From the NCBI RefSeq assembly GCF_008831285.2, contig NW_022204682.1:1-38463 (forward strand): DNA of 38,463 nucleotides. Reading direction: 5' to 3'. This document shows, in pieces, positions 10,755 to 21,745 of the stretch. The notes under the pieces are model-generated. The model was not told the origin of the DNA, did not search any database, and worked only from the letters and a program-made list of their open reading frames with translations. The position numbers and the translations under genes are program-made. The DNA is from Nymphaea colorata (lineage: Eukaryota > Streptophyta > Magnoliopsida > Nymphaeales > Nymphaeaceae). Each line of letters opens with the position of its first letter. The stretch's first letter is position 1.

Positions 10755-11654
10755 ATGGCTCTAACCTGACCGTAACTTACAAGGACAAGCAGTTAGCCAT
10801 CACTGCTGATGAGAATAACACCATTAAATGGATCAAGGAGGAGATCAGTAAACAGACAAAGATCCCCGTGCTCCAGCAAGAGCTCTCCTATAAGGATGGT
10901 GAAACCAAACATGTCCTCACTGACAATTAAATGCCACTCAAAATCGCCAAAATCCCGACCAACAGCCTCACTGTCAAAAATTTGGGTAAGCAAATTCGAT
11001 GGGAAATGGTATTCTATATTGAGTACTTGGGACCCATTATCATCCTTCCCCTTTTCTACTTCCTCGGCAAAGAGAGTCATATACTGATACCCAAACCGTC
11101 GCTTTGGTGTTGGGTGTGCTCCATTACTTGAAAAGAGAGTATGAGACAGCGTTCGTACATGTGTTCAGCAGGTAGTCTATGCCCTTCAAAAGAGTCCTTA
11201 TAAATAGCTTCCACTATTGGGTTCTTTTCGCTCTGTTCAACTCAATGAACTTTTCTTCTTCCCATCGGGAAAACACAGTGCACATGCAACACTGCAGTGC
11301 TGGTTAGTCTTTGGGCTATTTTTGAGTTTTTGAACTATAAGTGCCACAAGGTCTTGGAGACTTCAGAAGGTCACCAAAGGTTAAATCTGACAAGGAGTAT
11401 ACGAACGCATCAAAGGAGAGGCAAATTCCTTACGGATATGGCTTCGGCTTGGTCAGTTGTGCCAACTACTTTTGGGAGGCTCTAGGTGGCTGACCTTCTC
11501 AATTCTTGCAGGAAACTACACCGCATACATCTTCACAGTGTTTTCGACCGTGCAGATGGCGATTTGGGCAAAGGAAAAGCACAGAAGATATCTTAAGGAG
11601 TTCGGAGATAAGTATCCCAAAAACAGAAAGGCCATGTTCCCATTTATCTTTTGA
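10755..11654 (+). CDS. TECR: Trans-2-enoyl-CoA reductase (very-long-chain fatty acid elongation), frame-broken
   Basis: The protein matches Tecr/Tsc13, the last enzyme of the ER fatty-acid elongation cycle, which reduces trans-2-enoyl-CoA with NADPH. It has the N-terminal ubiquitin-like region (LTVTYKDKQLAITADE), then LGKQIRWEMVFYIEYLGP, VLGVLHYLKREYETAFVHVF, NSFHYWVLFALFN, IPYGYGFGLVSCANYFWEAL and RRYLKEFGDKYPKNRKAMFP before TGA. Length (about 300 residues) and order are normal and several membrane helices are visible. To follow it one must change frame about six times (near the start codon and near 11090, 11285, 11325, 11360 and 11480), always as if one base were missing. Residues between the breaks are well conserved, so this looks like a functional gene with a faulty or unusual sequence rather than an old pseudogene. 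Confidence 0.85.
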
Positions 11655-11943
11655 TCCAATCAAAAATGCATCACTATACTCTCCTATCATCATTTTTAAC
11701 ACTATAGCATATCTAAACGAGAAAAATCTAGAAAAGCAACTAATACGTGGGCCAACCAGAAAAAATATTTATCAATGTTGATTATCTACTGCGTTTCGCA
11801 TTTTTGTGGATTGGCTTTCCTTATAATCCAAGAATTGTCGAAGTTTTAAGCTGATACTGGTGGTGGGCGATTTTGCGAAATAGTTTATAAGTAGAGATAA
11901 ATAAGAAGATTAATAATAAAAATTAAATAAGCCATTCAGTCGA

Positions 11944-12313
11944 ATGAGCTCTGAAATATAATTCACTGAACCTTGCTCCCCCGTTGCTAGGTATTCCAAT
12001 TTACATATAGGCCCATTAAGTTCAGAGAAGACGAGGACCAAATTATCTTTCAATGCTCATCCGAAACTACAGCCACCGCCTCTATCTCCCAGCAAAAACA
12101 GATGATCTCCCAGCTACTCCCCAGCCCACCCTCAAGAAGCACCTTAAGCTCTCTGTCTTGAGCTTCCTCGCCAACCATTAACGCAAGCCTCCCGTCAAAC
12201 TAATTTAAGTGTTAAAGTTTCATGATTAGGCCTTAGGGATTATCCAAATTGATTTATCTCCTTTTTATTTCTTCTTCATCCCCACTTTTGGGCTTCATTC
12301 TCGCATCTTTTGA
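11944..12313 (+). CDS. Short protein of unknown function
   Basis: A start at MSSEIEFTEPCSPVARY leads, after a one-base frame change, into YRPIKFREDEDQIIFQCSSE and, after another, into TLKKHLKLSVLSFLANH. The frame ends at TGA 12311. It is about 120 residues, GC-richer than the flanks, which supports coding. The last third is T-rich and may instead be an intron or 3' sequence, and the frame could belong to one gene with the next feature. No family recognised. Confidence 0.35.
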
Positions 12314-12361
12314 CAGAGATATGATGTGTAATTCAATCGCTGATTATAAAACGGTGCATCC

Positions 12362-12775
12362 ATGACTTCCCCAAAGAAGAGCCTAGATGTCGAGAAGGAG
12401 AATACCCTTTTTGGCGATCTTCCCACATAGAGGTACGCGTATAGTCATCGCAGAACAGACCAGCCGCATGTCGAAGCAACTTTTGGAGGAAATCTAGAAC
12501 ATCAAAAGATTGCAGACCGACTTCAACGGCATAGAAAAAGAGGCCAAATTCACCACGAGGACTCCAAGACTAAACTCATGGTAGAGGTCCATGTCTTTGA
12601 GGAAAAAATGTAAACTATGCCAAATGTAGCAAAAACTATCTTGTTGTGCAGAAGGCGAGTATACCAGATTGGCAGGCAGATCAACCAGATCATCGCATCC
12701 CACAAAGAAATAAACAGCCATCTCAACGTATTAGACATTCGCTTTAATGAATTCCTAAAAAATGTGGGCATTTGA
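12362..12775 (+). CDS. Unknown protein, helical C-terminus
   Basis: One open frame of 137 residues from MTSPKKSLDVEKENTLFGDL to TGA. Its C-terminal half (VYQIGREINQII... in general Arg/Ile/Asn-rich) looks like an amphipathic helix and ends EFLKNVGI. In the middle, another frame (LLEEIENIKRLQTDFNG) looks more protein-like, so two hidden frame changes are possible. A minus-strand open frame covers part of it but looks like an antisense shadow. The function is unknown. It is convergent with the first FAM135-like gene. Confidence 0.4.
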
Positions 12776-12815
12776 TTCATATTGCTTTTGGATAAGTTCT
12801 AAGAATATAGATGTA

Positions 12816-14832
12816 TCAAGATGTATAGAAGGTCACTCTCAGTTGTCCAGGATAGAGGGGAGCAGCCATTGATGAAGAGCTCGATGAATTGGTGGTCATT
12901 AAGAAATTTGATGTGTGATGATCTGCCGATGATCCTGTCCATGTTGCTGAATAAGAAAGTGGATACTTTTCTAGGGATTTGAAGTCAACTTCGATACGAT
13001 CGATTCTCTATATTCTGTTCTGCTTTCCGAGGATATTGTCTATCATTTCATGCTCGATGAAGTTGGGCTGTTTGAGAGGGTCTTTGTTATAATCTTCAAG
13101 ACGGGCAGAGTGCCAAGAAACATATTTATCGTGCACGCTGGAGAGAAGAATAATCTTTTTGAAGGCTGAAAGTGGGGAATCAACTGAAAGTCGATAGATT
13201 AAGCATTCATGGAGGTCATTATGGTCCTTACTTGACAGTTCAGATAAGCAGACGTTGCTTGAAGAGATATTAGATAAGAAGCTGATGCCTGCTTTGATGA
13301 AAAATTTAATCCCTTGCAGGTAGCCCAAATGAGGAGTGCCCATTGTTATAAACCCATAAAGATTCTAAGGATGGCTAATCGAGGCAGCCACGCACCGCAG
13401 GATGAGTCCTCCCATTGAATGTCCAATCATGACGATCCGATACTCTTTTTCATTAAACTTAAAAGTGCTAAGGTAGGAGTTTACTTCTTCCACAGCCACT
13501 TTGCCCATCTCCACCAAACTTTGATCCATTTTGTTTTGGAATGAACGAAGGATTAGGTATTTGCTCTTTTTGAACTTGCGCTTCAAACCATTAGCAATAT
13601 AGATTAGGTCCTCAGAGCAACCTTGATACCCATGTGCCAAAAGAAATATGTACTTGGCTTAGACTTATTTTATTTTTCGTCATTGTTCACATTTTCCACT
13701 TATTTGAGTCTTTAAACTTAATGAATCACAATGGGTAAGTAGGTAGCGAGGCAGGGATTTCCTCTTCATTAGCTCTTTAGCTTTTGATAACGATATTATT
13801 CAAGGTTTCTTCGCTGTTAATCAGCAGACTTTACTTTTCAAGCACTTTCAGTTTCTATTTGATGATTGCCTTATACTACTAGCAAAACTTAGGCTTATGT
13901 TCTTCTTTGGTGATATACTGTTTGAACTTTTTGGTTTCTTTCTCTTCGCTTTCCATCTTGAGCTTGCTGATAAATATAGTGCCACTAATGCAACTATCTT
14001 TAAATATCTTATGCAGTGATTAGTTCTTTTGGGCAATGGAGGTGAGTTCATAGTTCATGATTTCCGGTGTAAAGCGATATTCTCATAGAGAATGAGATAG
14101 TTAAGAAACTTCTCCTCACTAGATTCCACTTAAGTCATTTAATCCTCCCCACTGACGAACATCTTGGGCAGTGTGAATCTATATTGGACGTCATTGTAGA
14201 TCATCTTTTTGAACTTATTTTGCATCAGATAGTTATTGTACCTCAACCTCTTCACTCCTTCTTCAGCTGAGTTATTTCCTCCTTGCTTGAGTGCTTGTAA
14301 CTCTTGGTTTCAATCACCACCTTCGTTGGCTGGTTGAACACAAGCACCGAGAGACTTGATAGGAATGGCTATTGGAAAATACACTAGCAATATTAAAAAA
14401 TGCTGTTAAGTGTGAAGCGGATCATCAAAGAGCAAGAGGCTAAACGAGTATACTCAATTTTACCTTGATTCTTATGATCGTTCTCCACCTTAAAAAGAGT
14501 GAGCCTGATGAGAATGTTTGTCTAGTTGCTGTATTTGTAAAGGGGAGTTTACACAACAAAAAGTTAGCTCAGATCCACTTTTTCGTCTAATTAGAAAGTG
14601 ACTTACTCTGATATTTGATCATGAAGTTCTTGGAGTACTGTTACTGAGGTTCCTTATGTTCCAGGGTGGAGGATTGTTATTTTTAGGTGGATTTGGTAAT
14701 GGAGCATTTCTAATTTCCCAGCCTGCTTTCCACTTTGATGAGGTACGTGCCCTTGGAGTACATGTTAAGGTTTTAGAAGCCCATGATGAACAGGCACAGC
14801 TTGTTTCGCATCTCAAAATGCACCCTCTTCAT
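12816..14832 (-). CDS. FAM135-like serine lipase/esterase (DUF3657 + DUF676), copy A
   Basis: The N-terminal region (MGFENLNMYSKGTYLIKVE) and the middle (FLNYLILYENIA, FTPEIMNYELTSIA) match the FAM135 N-terminal half. The C-terminal alpha/beta-hydrolase domain has KYIFLLAHGYQG (oxyanion region), VMIGHSMGGLILR with the nucleophile Ser, MGTPHLGYLQG, HDKYVSWHSARLEDYN and RIIGRSSHIKFLN near the end. The family contains putative serine hydrolases acting on lipids; substrates are poorly known. Two introns are likely: about 14606-14529 (gtaagt...acag) and 14463-14369 (gtaaaa...atag). About six frame changes of the one-missing-base type are needed. The start is ATG 14832 (MKRVHF), with in-frame alternatives at 14856 and 14862. 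It lies about 100 bases downstream of its paralogue, a tandem duplication. Confidence 0.8.
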
Positions 14833-14935
14833 GATGTAATAATGAATAATTTGCATGCCCATCTAATATGGATGGACATAACACAATAAAACATATAAAA
14901 GTAATAACAATAAGGGCAAGATAGGGGACAAGAAA

Positions 14936-17110
14936 TCAACTGAAAAGATCAGGATGAGTGTGGAGGAACATTTGGACTAGCTAGTTATTCTCCAGGAAAA
15001 GGATATGTGCTGTTCTGCCAATTATTGAATCTAAATTTGTCTCCTATATGGTGAAGTTGACTCTTATCCTTCGCAGTTTCTAACAATCTACTTCTTCCAG
15101 TATATTCCGAACCATTTCGCAGTGAATCTACTTCCTATATTATGATTGATTTACAGTGGATCTTTTGCATTCATGAAGTCCGGATGAATCTAGATTCGCG
15201 CTGATTCGTACGGCGCGTATGAGTCCTGCTTGGAACTAAAGAGGAAGATGTTCTTGAAATGCTTGGGTCCTTAAATCTACTGATGCGGTATAGGCAGGTC
15301 TCCTTGGGGTTAGCATTATCAGACATGGTGAGCTGTTTGAGGCAGTTGCTGTTCTTGAATTTCTGGAGCACCCAAATGCCCGCCTCTATCACTGAGGAAG
15401 TATTGACCTTGTATCCTAGGTGGGGCGATGAGAAAGTGATGAGGGTGTGGAATTTGTGCTTCAGATCAAGTAGCCTAGGCAAGGCAGCACGAATGATAAC
15501 CCCGCCAAGACTGTGACCTATGAATGAGATATGCTCCAACGATTCAGGAGGGAAAAACTCGTTGATATGGTTTTTAACCTCGTTGGCAAGCCGATTCCCC
15601 ATCTCGATAATGTCCGTGTCTGTCATTTATTCGTTGGAACTCGCACAAAGGAAGGAAACCTATGGATATAGCAGTGAAATGTTGTTTTTGATTAGTTTCA
15701 TATCGAGGGAGTTGCCTTGAAAGCCATGCACTAGGACCACCAAGTGCAAAGATACTTTTTGGCTCTCTTCAGTGAGTTATATTTTCTTCTAGCTTTAGTA
15801 GCTATCTTAAATCATCAAGCAGATATTCTTTTTCTTAGTCTCAAACTCCTCAGTGACCACATTATTCTAGGCCAGTAGCTTGGCTCTTTCAGCAATTAAT
15901 TCTTTTTCTAGTTCCTAATGGTCTGAATCTATCCCCTCAGGAGCAATCGCTATATCTTACTGGCTTATCGTATAAACTCTCCTAAGTTTCTGCCACTGCC
16001 TTCGCTGGGTCTGATGGTAGAGGTCTTCTAGGTGTGCAGTGGCGAAACGGGGAGAAATGCGTATGAGGTCCAGGTAATGATGCCAAAGTTTGAGCAGTTC
16101 TCCTGATATGAGGTTGGCCTCATTGAGCATGCTTTCTATGACTTAATTTGAATTCTTGCTGCGGTATCGCTTGAATAGCCGCTCCTCCTCCGTGCTCTTG
16201 GGGTAGTAATCATCTTCGAAGAGACTCAGCTGGTTGGGATGCACCAAGATGTGTCCAAACGCCTGCTTGTGGGACTCAGTGATAGCTCTACTAAAGAGAT
16301 GCCGGTATTCCTTGAGCAAACTCTCATAGGCCCGTTTCATGCGTCGTATTACGATCTCTTCCACAGCCGGTAGCAAGGCAGCCCCCTATATTCTCAAAGC
16401 CAGCGATAATGATTAAACATAGTTGGGCTGCTTTGGTTGGATCTTTTTATTCTTATCGAGCAGTTTTCTCTTCTCTGCCTGTGAGAGCCTGCTAAACTCA
16501 TACAGCTGGAGGGGACATACACGAAAACGGTAGTCCAGACACAGCGAATGCAGGGTAATATTGGCTAGGGAAAAATATTGTCCATCGAAAACTAGTGGGA
16601 GGAACTGGTGCACTCCAGCTTTGCTATTTCTGAAGATGAATCTTTTGGTTTTGGGGGTTTTGGCCTTCTCCAACGTGACCTCATCAGGGTCTACCTTCTT
16701 AATCTGCTGGTCGAAGAAGAGCAATCCGACCTCCATCACGATCTAGTGATCTTCCAGCGAAATCTAGCTCTCCACGCGAAAGTGAACAATATCGTTGAGC
16801 TGCACTTCTTCCTCGTAGTACCGCAACAGGAAGCATCTGCTGAGGAAGGAAGATGTGTTGGAGTGGATTGCAGCTTCTTTTATTATCTGTGGGTCGTTCT
16901 GCTGTTATTGTTCTGCGGAGTACTCTTGGGTGTGTGCGAAGGGGTGTGCGTAGATGCGCTGTATTGGTGGAGAGGTACCTCTTTGGGCTGTTGGTTTCCG
17001 CGTTAGAAGTAGAGCTGGATTCGCAGCATGTAGGCGCCTTGGTACCAGAGGTCGATGTTGCGGAAAGATTAGATATGGACGACGAATTATTGGACTGCCC
17101 TAAGACTCAT
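14936..17110 (-). CDS. FAM135-like serine lipase/esterase (DUF3657 + DUF676), copy B
   Basis: This is the better preserved copy, about 724 residues. It starts MSLRAVQEFVVHIESFRNID, then LWYQGAYMLRIQLYF, the FAM135 N-terminal C2-like signature. A long helical middle follows (ATAHLEDLYHQTQRRQW). The hydrolase domain shows LVVLVHGFQGNSLDM, HISFIGHSLGGVIIRAAL with the nucleophile Ser, ITFSSPHLGYKV, LFSSKQDSYAPYESARIE and LDSIIGRTAHILFLENN before TGA. In ESARIE the last residue is TAG where relatives have Glu, supporting the Glu code. Three frame changes, each equal to one missing base, lie near 16880, 15270 and 15140; the long central part from about 16840 to 15280 is one clean frame. No introns are needed. 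A catalytic Asp/His pair is likely in the C-terminal blocks but is not proved. Confidence 0.86.
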
Positions 17111-17741
17111 TTTCAAATTATTAATCAGATTAATAACTAATAGGACATGCTGGGAAAGCGGAAAAATATAAGATTGATAAAGGAATGATAGGGGATAAGA
17201 AAAGGCTGGCTTTATTTGAAATTGTAGTAAGCTTTCGTTGATGCTGACTATTGACATCAATAAACCCATCAATTTAGTTTCTATTTGAATGTTATCTGGA
17301 TTTTTAGGATTATTTTAACCATTCCTTAACCTCCCTCTAAGCGTGATCTTCTAAATGATATAGTTATTAATATCATAGTAATGCTTCACATATATGCCAA
17401 GAATAGTCTCCACAAGGAATTAAGCTACATATGTATGACATTAGATCCACTACTATCAAAACTGCATTTCTTTACCATTTTTAAAAGTTCAACCATCTGT
17501 AGTCAATACATCGATTATGCCGAGTGCGATTCTCACTAATTTTCTCCTCCTTAATGAGAATTAATTTAGATTTTTTACTATATCTTCCAAAATAATAAAA
17601 GACGTCTGTCTTATTATCACTACTAAGGTTAAAATAATAAAACCTTGACTCCGAGGAGCAATTTTGCAAGAATATTACTGCCACTTGCACGAAGGTGCAA
17701 TAAAATACAGTTTCAAATGATAATTGATAAAATATTTGATA
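17111..17741. other. AT-rich intergenic region between divergent genes
   Basis: About 630 bases without convincing coding sequence separate the start of lipase copy B (minus) from the start of the first secreted-protein gene (plus). Both promoters must lie here. The open frames in it are short and of poor composition. The only distinct element is the AATACAGTTTCAAAT box listed separately. No tRNA-like cloverleaf or terminator was seen. Confidence 0.6.
17704..17718 (+). promoter_or_regulatory. Upstream box AATACAGTTTCAAAT, single copy
   Basis: This 15-base element ends 23 bases before the ATG of the first secreted/membrane protein gene. The same word occurs in the short space before the neighbouring paralogue (18626-18675). 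Shared position and sequence suggest a common regulatory or 5'-UTR element, or simply sequence retained from the duplication. Function not tested. Confidence 0.4.
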
Positions 17742-18372
17742 ATGAAGAAGAAACTATTCATCCTGCTGGCCCTCCTCTTCCTCCTCCACCTCACCCAAAC
17801 GGCCAACAAATTCAAAAAAGCAGGAGGATTCGCCTCCAGGAGAAGAGACAGTGACGGGTTTGGCTCATTCGGCAGGTCCAGCAAAAGAGATAGTGATGGA
17901 TTTTTCAAATCGTCCTCATACGATGATAATTCAGCCTTCAAAATTCCAACCAAAAAGTACAACCAACGCACCAACATGTATGCCGGAAAGAAAGTGCAGC
18001 AGTTCGGTGTTAATTTGGTAGAGGCTTGGATCACTTCTCTATGGGTTGTTCGGGATAAAGACATAGGAGCCAAAAGTGATGGCAGGCAAGCGAATAAAAT
18101 CTTCCATCAACATCCAAACCAGCAACCACGATCTCACCTACGACTGGCTTTCCAATACAATCATCGGTATTGCTGTGGTGTTCTGCATCGTTGCCATTTT
18201 CTACATAATATCAAAGAAGCCCTTCGGCCAATCCGAAGACGACGAAATGATAAGAGTGGCCAAGAGGAAGTATAATGAGACCTACAAAAACTATTAGATC
18301 TTGAAATTTATCGAGGAAAATGGAGTACACCCCGATAGAGCCACAGGAAGAATCTACAAAATTAACATCTGA
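17742..18372 (+). CDS. Secreted/single-pass membrane protein of unknown function, paralogue 1
   Basis: The N-terminus is a clear signal peptide (MKKKLFILLALLFLLHLTQT). A basic, Ser/Asp/Gly-rich stretch with repeated RDSDGF follows, then the conserved block NMYAGKKVQQFGVNLVE. Next comes a region shared with the next gene and a transmembrane helix (NTIIGIAVVFCIVAIFYIIS) with a charged cytosolic tail ending ...GRIYKINI at TGA. It is about 210 residues. Two one-base frame changes near 18030 and 18050 restore agreement with the paralogue, which supports missing bases rather than a truncation. The TAG after KNY would end the protein early under the standard code. I do not recognise the family; the topology suggests a small type I surface or secretory-pathway protein. 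Confidence 0.7.
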
Positions 18373-18698
18373 TTTATTTTTAATTTTTAACAACAAAATA
18401 AAGTTCAAGGTTAAAATGATGGATTTCTATAAAAATGACTTCTTCTTTGACAACTAGATGAAACAATATGAACAGGGTCTATTTTTATTGAATTATTTTG
18501 GAACAGTGCCAATTTTTCTATTTATTTTATGGAAGCTGATGGTTGGTGAAGCTTATTGTGGATTTGAAACACCATTGCAGGTCGTTCCTAATATAAATAA
18601 ATAGAAGATTAATCAGAAATTAATAAATACAGTTTCAAATAAATACAGTTTCATTATCTTAAAACAGTTTCAAAGATAATTACCTTTATAAAAATTTC
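18373..18698 (+). other. Intergenic spacer with a possible small membrane ORF
   Basis: The spacer separates the two secreted-protein paralogues. A frame from ATG 18416 reads MMDFYKNDFFFDN and contains one hydrophobic segment (LNYFGTVPIFLFILWKLMVG) followed by a short polar tail. It looks protein-like for about 65 codons, but no TGA closes it before the next gene, so a real end would need a frame change. Treat it as a candidate only. The last 75 bases hold the repeated CAGTTTCA box. Confidence 0.3.
18626..18675 (+). promoter_or_regulatory. Three tandem copies of the ACAGTTTCA box
   Basis: AATACAGTTTCAAAT (18626), AATACAGTTTCA (18642) and AAACAGTTTCAAAG (18662) stand in a row just upstream of the second secreted-protein gene at 18699. 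The same element precedes the first paralogue once. This is more order than chance in AT-rich DNA and suggests a shared control element, but no ciliate factor can be named for it. Confidence 0.4.
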
Positions 18699-19538
18699 AT
18701 GAATAAACACCTAGTCGTAGCCCTGCTGGCCCTTTTCCTCTTCACCCTAGCCTCACCCTCCAAAAGAGGCAAGAGGGGCTTGCATCATGGCGCAGTACAC
18801 AAATAAAGCGGTGGATATGGATATAGTTTCTTCGATAGGAACAAGAATGACGACGATGAGGATTATTTCAAGAAATCCACCAGAGAAGATGACAGGAAGG
18901 CCAGGAACTCAAATAGAGCACCCAGAATCACCAATGTCTATGCTAGCAAGAAAGTAGATGAAATCGCTTAAAAATTTGGAAAAAACGTTGGCCACCTACT
19001 CAATACCTTCTTACAAGAGAAACCAATCGACTTTAAAGTGGTTTCCGGAAAGAAAGTGAAGTTTTCCCAAGGTCCAAGAGGCAGTAATGACGGTTTTTTG
19101 GATCATTGGATTTTCTACACACTGGTCGCCATAGCAGCCATCGCCGGCATCTTTGGAATCGATTACTACTTCACCTCCAACAAAAGGCAAGAAAATGAAC
19201 CGCACCGCCACCACCATCACCATAAAAAAGGAAGAAATCATCACGGTGAAAAGTTTCAATTATTGCATTTCATAGAATAAGGAGGGAATAGCCACTTGAA
19301 AGCTAGGAACAAGAGATGGAAAATTGATTTATATATCCTATTTACTCGATTAATCCCTATATTTTATGCAAGGTAATTCCGATATAGTGATAATAGGATT
19401 GCAAGTATGATTAAGGCTCTGGATCATGTGAATTCAATCAAGCGGCATAGGCTTTATATTAGTTATTTTTACTAATTGAACTCAAAAATACCAAGGATGA
19501 CTTCAAGCAATTAAACTGTTTTTACTGCAGTCAAATGA
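18699..19538 (+). CDS. Secreted/single-pass membrane protein, paralogue 2, His-rich tail
   Basis: A signal peptide (MNKHLVVALLALFLFTLAS) leads into a basic, then acidic stretch (NKNDDDEDYFKKSTRED). The shared block NVYASKKVDEIAEKFGKNVG follows, then KVVSGKKVKFSQG and a membrane helix (HWIFYTLVAIAAIAGIFGID). The cytosolic tail has a striking His cluster (PHRHHHHHKKGRNHHG), which could bind metal ions. The nominal frame runs to TGA 19538 (279 residues). Comparison with paralogue 1 (NYEILKFIEENG against KFELLHFIEEGG, by position) suggests the natural end is nearer 19350, so the last 60 or so residues may be artefact. Apart from that the frame is clean. Function unknown. Confidence 0.68.
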
Positions 19539-19784
19539 GCTTAGTCTTTTTGTATCTGTGCTACTTTTAATGTCATTCAGGCATTTTTATTAAGCTTACT
19601 TAAAAAGGTTAAACAACTTATAGCCAAACTAAGGAATAATTTAGGGAAGTTATCATTTATTTACGATTTTATCTGAATTTCTTTATACACTATAGGATTA
19701 ATCATGATATAAGCTACTAATTTTTGCATTTTGACTGAAAGAATCGAAGATATTATTAATAAAGCTAATAGGTGATAGATAAAC

Positions 19785-21457
19785 TCAATAAATCAAGCAT
19801 TAACAAGGCGCACAATTTTATTGGATGTTGCCTTGGTAGCTGAGGTAAGATGTCAGAAAAAAACGAACTCTTTTATAGTCTTCTTCAAATCTTATTCTTT
19901 CTTCACTAATCTTCCTCACATTAAATTACTATTCTTCTATTGAGAAAGCTTTCGTATTCATTATTATCCAAGTTTCTGGTCCAAGTTATGCTCGTGTAAG
20001 TTCGATCGTCTTGATTGCTTCATCAATGTCTTTTCCACTAAACACAATACAAACTTTCCTTAGCACTGTGAGTGCATAATATTTGGCTAGCCAATTCTTA
20101 AAGACCTTATTATTCTTGAGCAAGATGACCTCATAGTTCATCCCTTTCTATTTAGTTCTGAATCTTCCTACAATTTCCTTGCATCTTTCCAATTATCTCC
20201 AACCCATATAATCAGATCGGAGAACAAGTTCTTTGGAGTAGATAGTTCGACTAGTTTGATGATTTTATTATGGTCTTTGGTTTTTATTTCTTCGATGAGG
20301 TATTCGTTGTAGGGAAGGATGATATGGTTATGTCCATTTACCCACTGTTATAAATTTGAACGTTTTTTGCAGTTAAAGGCTCAATCTCATAGATGATGAG
20401 TTTATGCTTGTACAGAGGCACTTACTTGAGAGATTCTGTGGCGGAGCAAAAGTTTTATATCCTGACGATCTGCCCAACTTCAAACCAAAATCCGTCATCC
20501 TCCATCTTATCTACAATGAATATGGATTCAGCCCTACTGCTAGGCAGTTTCATCAAGCAATTTAGCATAAGACTCGTCATTCGAATATCTTTATTTTCCT
20601 AAAGCTACCCGGCTTTTCCATGAAAGTATTTGGTCAGAATTTTTTTGTGTTATTCAGCTCGAAAAAAATCACTAGTGAGGTACAAGATGGTGTAATGGGT
20701 GATTTTATCAATGCTCTTACCCTAAAGTAGGTTGTACATTCTTTTGATCCATTTTACTTGCTTTGATAATACCCCGCAGTATTCTAAGACTTATTAGGAG
20801 TTGAAGCTCTCCGGTCCCAACCTGTGGTAAAGCTCCTGCATCTCGTGGTAGAAGAACTGGAAGGAGAAAAGTGGACAAACGTGGTGGACGCCGGGTTCGA
20901 GAGTAACGACATCTAAACTTTCATAATGCTTCAGGACCTTCTTGCCTACTGCAGACCGGTGTACCGATATTTGGATATTTTTTCATTAACGAGAACATCC
21001 CTAACTTGAAATTTTTTATAAATGTCGTACTTGATTTCGCGAGGAGTATGGAGGTCAGTCTTGAGATAGAGGATGGTCTTATTTTCTGGAATCCTTGGGA
21101 AAAGGTCCTTCTTGAAGGTAACCTTGATCCTGTTGCATAGTTACCATTTAAAGATGGAATTAGAGGTAACAAGATCTTCCCTATCTGAGAAAGTTCTAAA
21201 AATTAATTAGTCGTGGTCGGGGTCAATTAGTCCTTGGAATAATTCCAAATTGGCATGCAGAAGCTTCCTCACGAAGCTCTAGAGCTTGGAGTCTGTCTTT
21301 TGGGTTTTGGTGAGTTGGTAATAGAAGATTAGCTAAAACTGTTGAAATAAAAACAGTTAATTTCCTACCCCTCCAAGTCAAGACTACCCTGACCTTTCAC
21401 TATAAACTTCCCCTCGTCCTCGTCCAGAATTCCAATTGCGGAGATTGTTGAGTTCAT
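19785..21457 (-). CDS. Unknown protein of about 540 residues, frame-broken
   Basis: The start is MNSTISAIGILDEDEGKF. A short intron is likely soon after (about 30 bases, gtaggaa...caacag). Coding-like sequence then continues with frame changes near 20960, 20350 and 20150: LLHANLELFQGLIDPDHD, EIKYDIYKKFQVRDVLVNEK, GKKVLKHYESLDVVTLEPG, YHEMQELYHRLGPESFN, KSIDKITHYTILYLTSDF, KLPSSRAESIFIVDKMEDDG, IIKLVELSTPKNLFSDLIIW and AIKTIELTRAELGPETWIIM. The end is TGA 19785. There is no signal peptide or membrane helix. The alternating hydrophobic pattern suggests a globular cytosolic protein, but I cannot assign a family. Composition is normal for coding sequence here. Confidence 0.55.
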
Positions 21458-21745
21458 TATTCTTTTTTTCGAAAGATAGACTAATGATTAATATTATTAA
21501 GATTAGAATTAAATTTAAATCAATTCGAGAAAAAAACTCCACGCCCAATTCAGTAGCTATGCCTCATCGATTAGGACAGTATAAAAAGCTATTTTTTTTT
21601 TATAGATGATTGCAAGGATAATAATGATAAACCAACCCAAAATGTTGAGATTTTTTGTCTTTTATTTGAAGATAATTGAGAATTATTTTGGAAAGATAGT
21701 TTACACATATATTTGAATCGCTTATAAACACTTTTGCATTATCAA

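Noticed and set aside
12550-12780. Minus-strand 76-codon ORF after the first lipase
   Set aside because: It overlaps a plus-strand frame with better composition and looks like its antisense shadow, or read-through past the lipase stop.
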